From Sindora glabra (taxonomy: Eukaryota; Streptophyta; Magnoliopsida; Fabales; Fabaceae), in assembly GCA_020226215.1 (NCBI GenBank), contig CM035231.1, positions 55,890,876-55,954,875 of the forward strand: a DNA stretch of 64,000 bases, read 5' to 3'. The position numbers were made by a program, and so were the translations under genes. Below are positions 35,700-48,079 of the stretch, in pieces; position 1 is the first letter of the stretch; each line of letters starts with the position of its first letter. A model generated the notes under the pieces. It made no database searches. It had not been told where the DNA came from and saw only the letters and a program-made list of their open reading frames with translations.

Positions 35700-36611
35700 G
35701 AATTAAGTCAAAATACATAAAACCCCTTATTAGTATTGGTCTATATCAAATAACCTTCTTAAATTTTTAAATCTTTTATATAACCCCTTAAACTTTACAA
35801 AGCTCTAAAAATGCTAAAGCTTCTATTAATTAAAATGGAGTAGGGCATGAAAGCAGCACTAAAAAGATTATTGTGTATTCTTGGAGGAGTATTGATTAGT
35901 GTACTAAGGCCAAAAAAAAAACCCTAAGGTGCTTTGATTATTTTTGAGTGATTTTTATGTTTAGAGTTTGAAAAAACTAAAAATTCACCATCAAACTAGC
36001 ATGTAATCAGTTTTGTGGCTGCATTTTTAACTTTATGGCTTAGATTCTCATACTCTTCCTGCAAATGCAAAAGAAACATAAAAGGTAAATCCATTTTGCA
36101 TGTTTTTACTAAAGTAGCAACCATTTGAGAAAGTACTTACCTTTGTGTTAAATCATCTTGTTTAATCTTTGCAAAGTCTTCACAATTAAAAATGGGCTTA
36201 GTAGAAAAATATTTAAAAGGAGTTAAAACTTGTAGGTTGTACTTCTTACAAAAAGGCACCCAAAGCTTGACATACTTAGAGGCTTCAACGAAAGCATAGA
36301 AGTTAAGAAGGGAGCAACAATCATAAAAAATGTAGCAAGCCAGTTTGTATGTTGGGTATTCAAGAGCCATTAGAGAGAGCATTATGTTCATTATGATTAT
36401 AGGTGGCTTAAGCACTGGATTTGCCATTGTCATAAAAAAATCCGTATTACATTCATGCATTACTTTGCTTTATTTCAATTAACAGGAGTTGTTTATATTT
36501 TTAGAACTTTGTAAAGTTAAGGAGTGTTATATAAAATGTTTAAAAGTTTAAAGGAGTTATTTGACACAAGCTCATACTTTAGGAAATTTTATGTATTTTG
36601 CTCTTAAAATC
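35700..36611. mobile_element. Pack-MULE carrying cellulose synthase-like exons
   Basis: A 0.9-kb element with terminal inverted repeats of about 120 bp (35,700-35,817 and 36,489-36,611). Paired marks include 'caaaatacataaaa' on the left against 'ttttatgtattttg' on the right, and 'aaactttacaaagctctaaaaat' against its near-complement at about 36,495-36,520. Both ends begin with G, and the long repeats fit the Mutator-like superfamily. The interior holds two adjacent exons and the intron of a host gene (entered next). No clear 9-bp target duplication was seen: AAGCTATTA and ACGTTGTAT do not match. Confidence 0.7.
36001..36460 (-). pseudogene. Captured cellulose synthase-like (CslB/CslH/CslG-type) fragment
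   Basis: On the minus strand, exon A (36,460 to 36,141) encodes about 106 codons of a family 2 glycosyltransferase core. Marks are 'MANPVLKPPIIIMN', a 'LSLMALEYP' phrase, 'KLACY', and 'VKLWVPFCKKYNLQV' with 'FKYFS'. The catalytic-region motif normally read YVSDDG is here YIFYDC, so a key aspartate is lost. A GTAAGT donor at 36,140 and a TTTGCAG acceptor at 36,059 bound an 82-bp intron. Exon B (36,058 to about 36,001) reads EEYENLSHKVKNAATK, the next stretch of the same family. The two exons join only with a frameshift, and exon B ends in a stop near the element's end. It is non-functional; an intact donor gene should exist elsewhere in the genome. Confidence 0.75.
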
Positions 36612-38950
36612 ACGTTGTATTAATTAATTAATTATTATATTTTATTTTTTATCCATCTATTTAATATTATGCTAAATTAATCAATCTTTAGTTATTATAC
36701 CTAAATGCCAATGATAATTCCTTATTTGGATGAGGGCGAATTCCTTAGTCTTTTTCTATCCTTTCTAGATTGGTTTTATCCTTTCATATCTTCAAAAATG
36801 ATGACAAACTAACCTTATTAACTTGTTTTGCCTTGCTCACAAGTAAACTAATCTTCACTTCTTTTTAAGAACATCCCAAGACAAAAATGCTCAAAAGGAA
36901 CAAAGTAAACTCTTTTCTAGATCTCCATCCATGTCCTTCTTTAAACAAACTCTAAATAAATTGGAAACTAATTATTTTTTGTGATAAATGGTGCAATCTA
37001 ATAAAATTATCAAGTAAAGTGTTATATTTCAAAAAATATATATGGATGTGGTACTCTTGTCCTTAAGTTATATTTATTAAATTAATTAATAAATAATAAA
37101 TTATTACATAAAAGAAAGATAATATACTAATTAATGTGAAAAAAGAATATATTTTTATTTTTATTTTCTTAATGCTCATAATTTACATATAACAGATGCA
37201 ATGGGAGATGGGAGAAGACAAAATAGAAGCAAAAAAAAGGGATTTACTTGTGGCAATGTGTTGGATTAGCTCATTATAAATACTCTTAAATGGGTCAAGA
37301 TTAGTGATCATATTATACTTGGGTTGATTGGTGTAAAATGGCTTAAAAAGGCACATACCCGATCTATTCATAAAACTTACAATTAACTTTCCTTCATCAT
37401 ATATCCAATCAAATGCAATTTACATACCATATAGTATTAACTAAATGATGTCATAAGCAATTATCATAGTTAAAAAATGATTATTTAAGTGAGCCATTAG
37501 CCAAATTACTTACAATTACTCAAAGACTAAAACACATTTGATATTCTTGTATTATGCCCATTTTGCTTTAAATATTTTAAAGGCTATAATAGGCTCTAAC
37601 CCCTTATTTTGGTTTGTTTATAGGTATCCCAACCTTATACACTATATTTTCTACCTCAATCCACCAATTCTTATTACTTTGGTAAGAAAGGGAACATTAA
37701 TTGGTATCATCTTTGGGGATCGAACCCAAACTTATATTTATATCTTTCAGAGTATCTATGGTAAAGTGAATACAATACAAGAATATTAAGGATGTTTTAG
37801 TTTTTAAGTGATCATAAATGATTTAGCCCATGTCTCGTGTGAATATTATTTTCTAACTATAATAATCAATTATCACACCATTTAATTAGTATTGTTTAGT
37901 GTGTAAATTACATCCAATGGACTATATAGTGAAGAAGGATTGATTGCAAGTTCTATGAACCGATTAGGTGTATGCCCTTTTTGACCACCTTACACAGATT
38001 AGCCTAAGTATAATGTGGTCATTGATCATAAACTATTCAAATGTATTCATAAGCTCCAACCTCCTTAAGTGTAGTCAATTTTGTTTTGATACTAAACCAC
38101 ATTTTTGGAGCCAAAATATAACACATTTTTATCCTAGTTAATGTCCCTAAAAATTTGATCTTCTTTCAACAACTTATTCTCTCTCTCTCTCTTCCACAAT
38201 TCGTAAAGATTGTGCTAAAACCATATGTGACCAAAGGTAATTTTTAGTATGTAAAACACCTTTCTTCAACAATCTTTTTCAATCTAGATATTTTTTAGTT
38301 GCATACATCTTAGATAAGACATTTTAAAAAGGTGATATTTGCAACAAAATTTTTTCTTACCATATTTTAAATAGGGGCAGAGCAAATAATATCTTATCCT
38401 AATAGGTAAGTATATAAATCTAGACATATTTTCCACTGTATGATATCAGCTAGAGTTGTGATGAATAAACGGAACATAATCAACCGTATATCTTCTAAAT
38501 TACTAAATATGATTTAATATGAAGTATTTGAATAGTACCTTGCATAGTTATTAGACCGAACCAAACATTATATCGAATAAGGGATTGATTCATTGAATCT
38601 CTCTAGTTAAATTAGTGAACCGTTTATAATATAAAAACAATAAAAAATAATAAAAAATGGATTTAATAAGGAAAATAATAATAAATTCATATTATGATTC
38701 ATCAAAATATAATAATAGAAAAAGAAATAACCTGATGTTATATAAAATTTTATAATCAAATAAATTATTATTTTTCTTTAAAGGTTATAACAATTCAATA
38801 TAATAAAGTGATTCAATTAAATTAATTAAAAATCACTAATTGAACTAATTTTTTATTGATTGAACTAATTTTTATTGACAATGTGATTCAAGCTAAGCTA
38901 ACTGCCGGTTCACCAATTAAACCGATTTGATTAGTTTGAATTTAATAATT
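36612..38950. other. Spacer, no supported gene
   Basis: Mixed AT-rich sequence. Two open stretches (37,371-37,183 minus and 37,538-37,789 plus) show no recognisable family. The minus one starts after a TTAC/GTAAGT-like splice signal and reads a Pro/Tyr/Asn-rich peptide, so it could be another gene fragment, but I cannot support a call. About 38,540-38,940 contains 'cggttcaccaattaaaccga' and resembles small dispersed repeats. Confidence 0.4.
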
Positions 38951-39089
38951 ATTGTATGTTGAGGATTTCAAATTTAATTTTTTTCCTAACATAATGATAT
39001 CGTCTGAAAATAAAAGAAGCACTTTCTAGATTCAAAAAGATAGAAGATAAAGAAAACATAAAAAAGAAAAAGGGGGGGAGATAACAGCC

Positions 39090-39560
39090 AAGACAAAGAA
39101 ATAAAGGAAAGGCATTGATGCTTAGGTGGTGGTGCAATTCATATTGGCATGAAAAGTGGAAAAAAAGGTGTGAGAGGTATGGTGGAAGCCATCATCATAA
39201 TATTGGGCCTCTTATTCTCTTTTCTTTCTTTGTGCGTAATTCTTCGATACGCAACAGTAACGTCGCTTCTAGGCTTGATGGTGCAACCGTCCATTGTCGA
39301 AGGAAATTGCACAAAGCTTAATTGAGGTTTAAGATTTCTGGTTTCTTTTGATGGACGCACGTTGTTTGTTTCTGGATAGGGACAGCCGGACTTGGAACAA
39401 ACTTTGTAATTTGTATTAGGATTGTGATCATGCAAGTCAAGTTAGCGCAAATGGGGGCAAAGTGGGAGGTAAGGAATCTGATTACCGCAACTCATCCAGT
39501 GGATGTGCCCAAGAGTAAAACCGCTAGCATTATCTTGATAATGATGTGTCATCTTGTTTG
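39090..39560. other. GC-richer island of unknown nature
   Basis: About 450 bp of clearly higher GC than its surroundings, with overlapping open frames on both strands (68 codons plus, 98 codons minus), neither recognised. It may be a non-coding transcript, a gene relic or a promoter. No splice or polyadenylation logic was found. Confidence 0.3.
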
Positions 39561-41890
39561 AACCTTGATACAACAATAAAGCTACTTAATTAATAGATTA
39601 ATAGCTTATGTAGCTTGAGGCGTCAGAGACTGATATTTGAAAAGAAAAAAAAAAGGAAACAGAAGAAGAAGAAAATAATTATTGTAATTGTCCTTCATAT
39701 ATTAAGATAAAAAATAAGAGAAAAAATTATAAATTAAATTAAATGATAATTTTATCATTTAAATTAATGAGTTAGTTTTCAAATTAAATAAAATCAATAG
39801 TAAAATTATAATAATTCAATTTTCTACCCATATGTGATAAGAAAAAATTTTAGCATACTATACTTTTTTTTTGTATCCATTTTTTTTAACCCTATAATCA
39901 AATAAAGAAAAATATTATTTTCTATTTTTTTTCTTTTATCCATTTTCTAGAAAAAATGCAAATGGTGAGTTCTCAATTATAAAATTGTTTATTTATATGT
40001 TAGGATTAAATAAAAGGAAGATAAATTATTTTAATCATAGAAGAATTTTGAAATAAATAATAACCTTACTATGTTAAAATGTTTTTTTTTTCGTAAATAG
40101 AAAATGGAAAAAAGGAAGATCCCTAATTGCATTCTATTGAAGAGAGCGAAGCCGTCGGCAAAACTCTATTAAAAAATTATTGTCAAACTCAATCAAGTTA
40201 AGATTAAGAGATAAAGATCGAAGAGATGAACCAATACAGGTAGGCTAACAGTAATTTTTTATATTATTAGAGGATTGTTTAATCACTCTGAATCCCCATA
40301 TAACAGTAAAACTAATTAAATAACATTAACTGTGAAATCCATGAAGTATTAAATTTATTATATTGAATAAGTTATTAGTTTTAAATTTTTATCAATAAAT
40401 ATTAAAATTTTATATAATTTCCAAATTGAGATAATATTAAATCTATTTGTTCAACAAAATCTCATTAGATTAGGATTAATACTGAATGTATAATATATTC
40501 AGTTAGGTAGTTGCCATTGAACAAATTCAATAAATTTTTACTTAATTTGATATTCAATTTTAATAAATCAAATAAATAAAAAAATCAATTTTAAATATCA
40601 ATCTGTTCAATTGAACAGTAAGATAATATTTTTAAGTACATCTTAAACCAAGGTCATATAATTTAAATATAATTTTAATATACTTAATTATAAATTATTT
40701 AATTTTAATTTTTCATATCTAAAATAATTTAATTTCATTCTTCTATATATTTAATCGATGTACCTCAATTCATTATTCACATGCTTTGTCTTCAATAAAA
40801 TGATTAAAAAAAAAAGGCTGTCTCATGAATGATGAATGTACTTGCCCAGCATGTAATTAAAAAAAAAAAAGGAAAACAAATCTTGTAAGAATAGGGACTC
40901 ACCTGATATAAGTGGGGTTTAATTCGATTATAACATTGTCTTTAATGCTGACTTATTGAATCAAGACAATGCCTTGAATAACTTAAATATTGGCTGACTT
41001 AATAACTTCCAGAATCCTTCCCTTCATTTTTTTTTTTCCAAGCAGTTCCCTTATTGTGTTATGAGCAAGAAACTATCATCAGGTTCCACTCTCTGCAGGA
41101 TGACTTTCCGTGAAGTATGACGTTAAATATTTTAAAATCGGTGCCTACTATGATATTTTAAAAATTTTGGAAATTAGGGTGACATAACAAAATTTAGATC
41201 ATTAAATGAGATAATTAAATTTCTTTATTCATTTCATCCAATAATTTAAATTTTATTATATCATCCTAAGTTTCAAATTCTCATAACACTTTAGAATTTT
41301 CCTTTAAAATCAGCAATGTGCATAGGGTCTGAAATGCTATGTGCTACATTGTTTGTGCATCCGATTCAAAATTGAATATAAATTAAAAATTGTAAATTTC
41401 ATACATACAACAACAAAAAAGCTCTAGAGTAAATTTAAAAGTTGTAAATTTCATACATATTAGGGTAAATTTATAAAACATATTAAAAATTCGAAATTCG
41501 GATCCCACTTTTTTATCTTAAAATATATGCATGGTACTTTTTTTTTTTTTTCTTATGATACATTAATTTATCGTAATGAAAACCGTTTTAAACGGATAAT
41601 TCAGCTGACTAGGCCACTAGGCCCATACTTGCAATTGGGCTTCATCATCCCATTCCATCTAGAAGAGGACATAAAGCATCGTGGGTCATGGATTCCACCA
41701 TGTTTTTCGAATCTATCACTGCGGATGGAGGCTCAAAAATTAGGCTTCAACTTTTGAAAAGCCACTTTAGATTACAGAACCAGACAGCTCTTGGGCCCAA
41801 TATATACATAATTTTAATTTTACATCAAGTTTACCTTTTTTTTCTTTAATTCAAATTTTATATAATATGCGATGATATATTAATGATTAG
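39561..41890. other. AT-rich spacer, no gene seen
   Basis: No open frame with recognisable similarity. A GC-richer patch at about 41,600-41,790 has a short open stretch on the plus strand (41,527-41,757) without family similarity. Confidence 0.4.
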
Positions 41891-41894
41891 ATTT

Positions 41895-43115
41895 GATAGT
41901 ACATTATTGATGCTTTGGTATACAATAGAATTTTTCATATATATATATATATATCAAATGTATTTTTTTAATCTAAATTTGAGTTATAATTGTAATTTAA
42001 AAATACTTTACAAAACCATATTATTCACTTAATTTTAATATTTGAATGCCATAATTTTAATGGGAAAAAAATCACATCATAAAAATGTACAAAAATTCAC
42101 CTAAATTTTAACGGAAAGTAATTGAAATGTAACAAGTTAAATGAATCAAATTTGAAACTATAAATTAGATATAGATAAAGAAAAATATAAAATATTTTCT
42201 TTAATTTTGAGTTGATTGAATTTTATCTATTTCATTTTAAAAAATTAAATAAATTTCTTTTTGAGCTTGAACTATACATAAGTTAGAATTAATATCTATT
42301 ATTTGTTTAAATTTTATTTTATTATATTATGTAATTTTTAATAAAATTTTCAAATAAAAATAATAATACTAGAACGTTGAGTTATCTTGTTATTTATTCA
42401 CATATAATTTTAAAATTATATAATTAATAAAAATTAAATTAAATGTTTAAAATTTTAAATAAATATTCAAAAATGAGTTATAAAATTTTATGTGAAAAAT
42501 AATTAAACCAACATTTTATAATATAAGAATAGTTTTAATTTTATTTACCTGTGGTTTTTCCCCTTTTCATTTAGCTTACCTAATAATTTTAAGTATTACA
42601 ATTCACTTATATATGCCAATTATTAATATTTTTCTTACTTAAATTATTTTCTATCCGACAAAAAATTCATGTATATTATATTTGAATTGTAATCATTTTT
42701 TTAATTTTGACTTAATTTGACACTTGCTTAAAATTAATTTACTTTCAAAAAAATTATTTGCTACCTTAAATTCAATAATTATTGATTAAATTAAAAAATA
42801 TAAATTTTTAATAAAATGATTTTTTATTATTTTATTTATTTTTGAATAAATATTAAATAAAATTAAAATTTAGGAAATAAAAATTACGTACAATACACAT
42901 GAATTTTTAATTAAATTTTTAATAGAAAATAATTTAAATAGGTAAAACTTTAATATTAAAAATATATATGGATAAATTTTAATACTTAAAATTATTAGTG
43001 AGTAAAATAAAAAAGGTAAAATAAAAATAATAATATATAATAATTTCATGATATAATATTTTATTTAAAAATTTGTCAAAAAATATATAATTTAATAACA
43101 TGAGGAATTCAGCCG
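41895..43115. repeat. Tandem duplication of about 1.24 kb, copy 1
   Basis: Aligned end to end with 43,116-44,366. Shared marks in order are 'tacattattgat' and 'ctttggtatacaat', an AT microsatellite, 'actttacaaaaccatattat', 'gaactatacataagttagaa' and 'aatttcatgatataatattt'. The end phrase is 'gaggaattcagcc'. Many substitutions separate the copies. The AT tract is short here (about 10 units, 41,937-41,956). Part of the interior (about 42,400-42,500) resembles the arm of the foldback element near 19,050-19,190. Confidence 0.8.
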
Positions 43116-43153
43116 ATGATAATACATTATTGATACTTTGGTATACAATAAAA

Positions 43154-43216
<63 letters not shown>

Positions 43217-44366
43217 GTATATTTCTCAAGTATACTTTTTTTTAATCTAAATTTGAGTTATAATTGTAATTTAAAAATACTTTACAAAACCATATTATTC
43301 ACACAATTTTAATATTTTAATGTCATAATTTTAATGAGAAAAAAATCAAATCATAGAAATCTACAAAATTTCACCTAATTTTTAACGGAAAATAATTAAA
43401 ATGAATAATATGCTAACAAGTTAAATGAATCAAATTTGAAACTATAGATTAAATATAGATAAAGAAAAATATAAAATATTTTATTTAATTTTGAATTGAT
43501 TGAATTTTATCTATTTCATTTTAAAAAATTAAATAATTTTTTTTTGAGTTTGAACTATACATAAGTTAGAATTAATATCTATTATTTGTTTAAATTTTAT
43601 TTTATTAAATTATGTGATTTTTAATAAACTTCTTAAATAAAAAAATAATACTAGAACTTTGAGTTATATCGTTATTTATTCACATATAATTTTAATATTA
43701 CATAATTAATATAAATTAAATTAAATATTTAAAAATTATTTATAAAATTTTATATGAAAAATTGTTAAACCAACATTTTATAATATAAGAAAGATTTTAA
43801 TTTTATTTACCTGCGTTACTTTTTTATTTAACCTACCTAATAATTTTCAGTAACAATTTACTTATGTGTGCCAATTATTAATATTTTGCTTATTTAAATT
43901 ATTTTCTATCCAGCAGAAAACTTACATATATTATATGTGAACTTTAATCATTTGCTTTTTAAATTTTAAGTTAATTTGAATCCTATTTAAAATTAATTTA
44001 CTTCAAAAAAAATTTAGTTGGTACCTTTAATTCAACATCTGCCAACTAAATTATAAAAAATAAATTTTTAATAAAACTATTTTTATTTGATAATTGTGTT
44101 ATAAATGAACATTAAATTAAATTAAAATTTAAAAAATAAAAATCACATACAATATATATGAATTTTTTATAAAAAAATAGTTTAATAGGTAAATTTTTAA
44201 TTATTAAAGGTAAATATGGATAAATTTTAATACTTAAAATTATAATTGAATTAAATAAACAAGGATGAAATAAAAAATAATAAAATATAATAATTTCATG
44301 ATATAATATTTTTATTTAAAAAATTTATAAAAAAATACGCGATTTAATAAGATGAGAAATTCAGCC
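43116..44366. repeat. Tandem duplication of about 1.24 kb, copy 2
   Basis: Second copy of the unit at 41,895-43,115, ending 'gagaaattcagcc', about 500 bp before the ferredoxin start codon. The AT microsatellite has grown to about 23 units (43,159-43,204), followed by a short GTAT run to about 43,220. Confidence 0.8.
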
Positions 44367-44869
44367 CGTGATGGAGGTTATTTTTTCGTTCAGGTAGAAG
44401 TAAAAGAGGGAAATTCTAAGGTACGGTTTCCAAATCTTTGGTGTGGTACAAGATTATTTAAAACTTAAATAATCTCAAACAATAAATAAAATTGTACCGG
44501 AAGATTAAAAACCGCTGGGTACTGTAGTCTTCCCGTAAGAAAGACAATCGGATTTGGGGTTTGCGTTTTCTATGGGACACAAACCAAACGGGTCGGTTCT
44601 CGGTAGAAGTCCGGGTAAGAGGAAACCAACCCCGGAGGTGTAGACATCGAATGAGGGCCTCTATGCACACTGTAGCGTCACCGCCATTCCCAGCCTTCAA
44701 CTATCGGCAGAATCTCACAAACTGCCTTTGGAATATCTTAGCTTTGCGACACTGCGAAGCGCTTATCAGTGGTGGCTCTGCCTCTCCTGGTTGAGCAGAT
44801 TCCGAATTTTCTGGCGCTTCTTTTTTATTTTGAATTTTTTCTGATTAAGCTTCTAAGCTAAACCCCATC

Positions 44870-47800
44870 ATGTTAAATTCAAGACTAGCAAGGGCTGGAG
44901 CGTGGATGGCCAATCAGCTATCCAGAGGTACTTTCTTTTCTCAAAAAGTAATTTTTTTTTCTTCCTTTTCATGCTTTTTTGTTCATTTAATTTTGCTTCT
45001 GCTATGCAGAGGTATCCAAACCTTTAAGCATGACGAGAAACCCTCATTGCATTGATTTGAGAATTTAAGTTGTACCGTTTGCTGATGCTTTTTTTCTTCC
45101 CTATTCACAGGAAAATTTGCTTCCTTGTCTAGAGGGGCATATATTCAAGGGGTCAGAAAGCAGCATTTGCGGCCCCTGGTTAGTTTTGTTTTTTCTTTTA
45201 ACAAATCAAACATACGAATGTGTTTTTTTTTTCTTTTTTTCTTTTTTTTTACCTATCATGGTGCTATCTTATACTTTCCTGAAAGTATTCTGAGCTGGGT
45301 AGGTTGAATGTCTTAGGAAGAGGAAAAAGCTTAGATTTTATTAGCATGGGTTATTCGAAATTCTAACTGGTGAATTGCATAATCTTCATTTTACTGTTCT
45401 AACTAAGTAAGACCATGTACCAAAAAAAAAAAAGCTGCTACTTTTGAAGTAATTAGCTGGTTGATATGAGGAACTTGATAATGAGATTGTCATGTTTTCC
45501 CGAGTGCTAATGGCTTAATCTCTTTCATCTTGCTGAAAAGCATAAAGTTATAAAGGAGTAGTATTTTGCGATTCATGCAAAATATATTATCTTTTCTTGA
45601 CTCTGAAGATGTTGGAAAGCTTTTGAATATGACATTGTGTTATACATGTATCAATACTTGGTTTCTTAGTGTCATATGTTGGTCAAGCTTAATATGAGGT
45701 TTCTGGTAACTTGTGAGTTGTGGCTTTTCTTTATTACTGAATGAATTTGAAATTGTACTTTTCCAGCCAGCTAGAAAGAAAATCAGTCAGTAAGGAAAAA
45801 ACCAAAAAAGATGGAATTATCTATTAATATAGTTATTAGATTATAAAAGAAAAATGCATATTAAGGAGGGAGAGGGGAGAATTCTCAGAACTGAGATTTT
45901 GATAGTATGGATTCATTTGAAAATTTATTATTATATGGCAGTATAATAGAAAGTATTTTTATGGAATGAACAAATTTTATCTGCATTATGCAAGTATGAG
46001 TAGTGATTGATTATTTGAGAAAATGCTTCAACTAGCATTAGTGTCTTAGGGCATTTACTCTTGTCTCTATGTATATACTTGTAATATTTTTTCTTGATTC
46101 AGCAGTTTCAAAAGCAATCTTCTAGTAAGTTGTACGAGGGAGTCATGCTTCAAAAGCATCATTACCTGTCAACAAATGTTAGTGGCAACGCTTCTGAAGA
46201 AGGAAGTGAACAGAAAGAAACGTAAGTTCTTTTTGTTTTGAGATGAAGTGAGACAGTTGCTTTGACTGTAAATAACCATTAAATTTTGTGTTATTTGGAT
46301 TCGTTTGAAATGTTGTTGATCTAAGATTCCTTTTTTGTTACCAGCACCTCATGAGAAGCCATCACTTAGGATAAATTCCTGAGAAATAATTGGAATTATT
46401 TGCATGTGATAAATAGTTTGACACAAAACATGGTGAACTTTAAAAGACTAGTTGTGAACAGCTGATTTCTTGTTCTCGGTGGCATGAATTGGACTGTAAG
46501 TGGTCATGAGTCACTCACAAGTAGAAGTGCCCAATGTTGTTAAATAAATGGTCATCACTTACTACTGGCTTCACTCTTGCTGTCAAGTTCTATCAATAAG
46601 TATGAAATTTCAGTTATTTTCCTATTTGATGTCAGGAGTTATGTAAATAATTTATTGCAAAGGCCATGTAAAATCTATTTGGGATAAATGAAGCTAAAAC
46701 TTTTTATTATTACACTTCCAAATTCAACTAGTGATTGTATTGTTTGATTGTGGAGTAGCATTGTGATGGAATTGATCACTATGATTAGCAATAAGTGTCT
46801 AGAATTTGGCTTATTGATACTTTGATCCAATAATTTGTCAGAGAAAAGCAGAGACTTAGAATATTAGCTTTGAACTTACCTACAATTCCTTTTTCTGAGG
46901 GCTAAATTTTCTAAGATATTTGAGTAGTTGAAAATGCTGGGAATAACCATTCCAGATGGATATTGGATTAAGAAAAAACTGACTTCTTATTCATTACTTA
47001 ATGTTAGCATCCCATCAGACAGCTGACTCAGATACTATAGTTCTCATTACTTGATGTTAGCTTCCAATGGGGGTGTACCATATAGCTGATGAACTGACTA
47101 GTCAAAGGAAAATTGCAACCATGTCCTCCATGAAGTTCATCAGTGCCCTAAATATCTTCCCCAAACTGAAAATGAAAACTGTGCAACTTTGGTGCTTCTT
47201 ATTTTGATGTGCCCTTATGCAGGATTTCTGTGATTTTTGTGGATAAGGATGGTGAGGAAAAGCATATAAAAGTTCCCATTGGAATGTCCATGTTAGAAGC
47301 TGCACATGAAAATGACATTGAACTTGAAGGCAAGAGCTCTGATCAGTGTTCTACTTTTTTACCTTGAATTTTTCCTTCCTTAAGATTATTTCTTTCCTTT
47401 TTATAAATTTGCATGCCCATTCTGCTTGTTGGCATGCTTGCAATGGACATACCGATTGCTGACCTTCCTCATGCCTCTGATTTTGATCAAGATGAGGATC
47501 TTTTCTCATGTCAGTTTCATTTACCTCCTCTTCTCTGCTCCTTTGGGGATAATTATCAAACTGGCACAACATCGTTTTTGTTTACCTAGCCTTCTATTTA
47601 ATGTTTGCAGAAGTTAATCTCTTGATTAATGTTGTTGCAGGAGCATGTGAGGGATCGCTGGCCTGTTCAACATGTCATGTTATAGTCATGGTAAATCTTG
47701 GGTTCTATATGCGGAGAAAAAGTGGTTCTTTTTGTTGTTTTCCTAGGGTTCTGTTTACCATCCACAAGAGCTGAACTTTTGAACTTGATGCAGGATGTAG

Positions 47801-48079
47801 AATACTACAATAAACTAGAAGATCCAACTGATGAGGAAAATGACATGTTGGATCTAGCTTTTGGACTTACTGAAACGTGGGTTCTTTTTTGACATTAACT
47901 TAGAACTCAAATTTCCTGCGTTATCAATTTCTATCCAGGCTAATTTTGTCAGCTATTTTTGCAGCTCACGTCTTGGTTGTCAAGTAATAGCTAAACCTGA
48001 ACTTGATGGAATTCGCCTCGCTCTTCCTGCTGCCACTCGGAACTTTGCTGTAGATGGTTACGTGCCAAAACCACACTAA
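44870..48079 (+). CDS. MFDX: Mitochondrial ferredoxin (adrenodoxin-like)
   Basis: A [2Fe-2S] electron carrier of the mitochondrial matrix; in plants it takes electrons from adrenodoxin reductase for Fe-S cluster assembly and biotin synthesis. Seven exons: 44,870-44,927, 45,111-45,178, 46,103-46,221, 47,223-47,329, 47,641-47,690, 47,794-47,876 and 47,965-48,079, giving 199 residues. Residues 1 to about 80 are Arg/Ser-rich with few acids, as in a mitochondrial presequence. The ferredoxin domain starts near 83 (ISVIFVDKDGEE). Cluster ligands are Cys120, Cys126, Cys129 (CX5CX2C) and Cys167. The conserved end FAVDGYVPKPH is intact. The start ATG is the first in frame with the presequence. Intron 4 uses a GC donor. 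The exon 3 acceptor is NAGNAG (46,103 or 46,106, one Gln more or less). No defects were seen, so it is presumably functional. Confidence 0.95.
47330..47640 (+). other. GC-AG intron in the mitochondrial ferredoxin gene
   Basis: The reading frame requires the junction GAAG at 47,329 with GGAGCATGT at 47,641 (ELEGACEG). The intron then begins GCAAGA at 47,330-47,335 and ends TTGCAG. No GT donor nearby preserves the frame and the conserved cluster-binding loop. GC donors typically keep a strong AAG|GCAAG context, as here. Confidence 0.85.

Noticed and set aside
37538..37789. 83-codon plus-strand hydrophobic frame
   Set aside because: No recognisable similarity; its hydrophobic make-up is expected from T-rich sequence.
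44458..44794. Overlapping frames upstream of the ferredoxin ATG
   Set aside because: They lie in the promoter/5'UTR block, on both strands, with no similarity to known proteins and no splice link to the ferredoxin frame.
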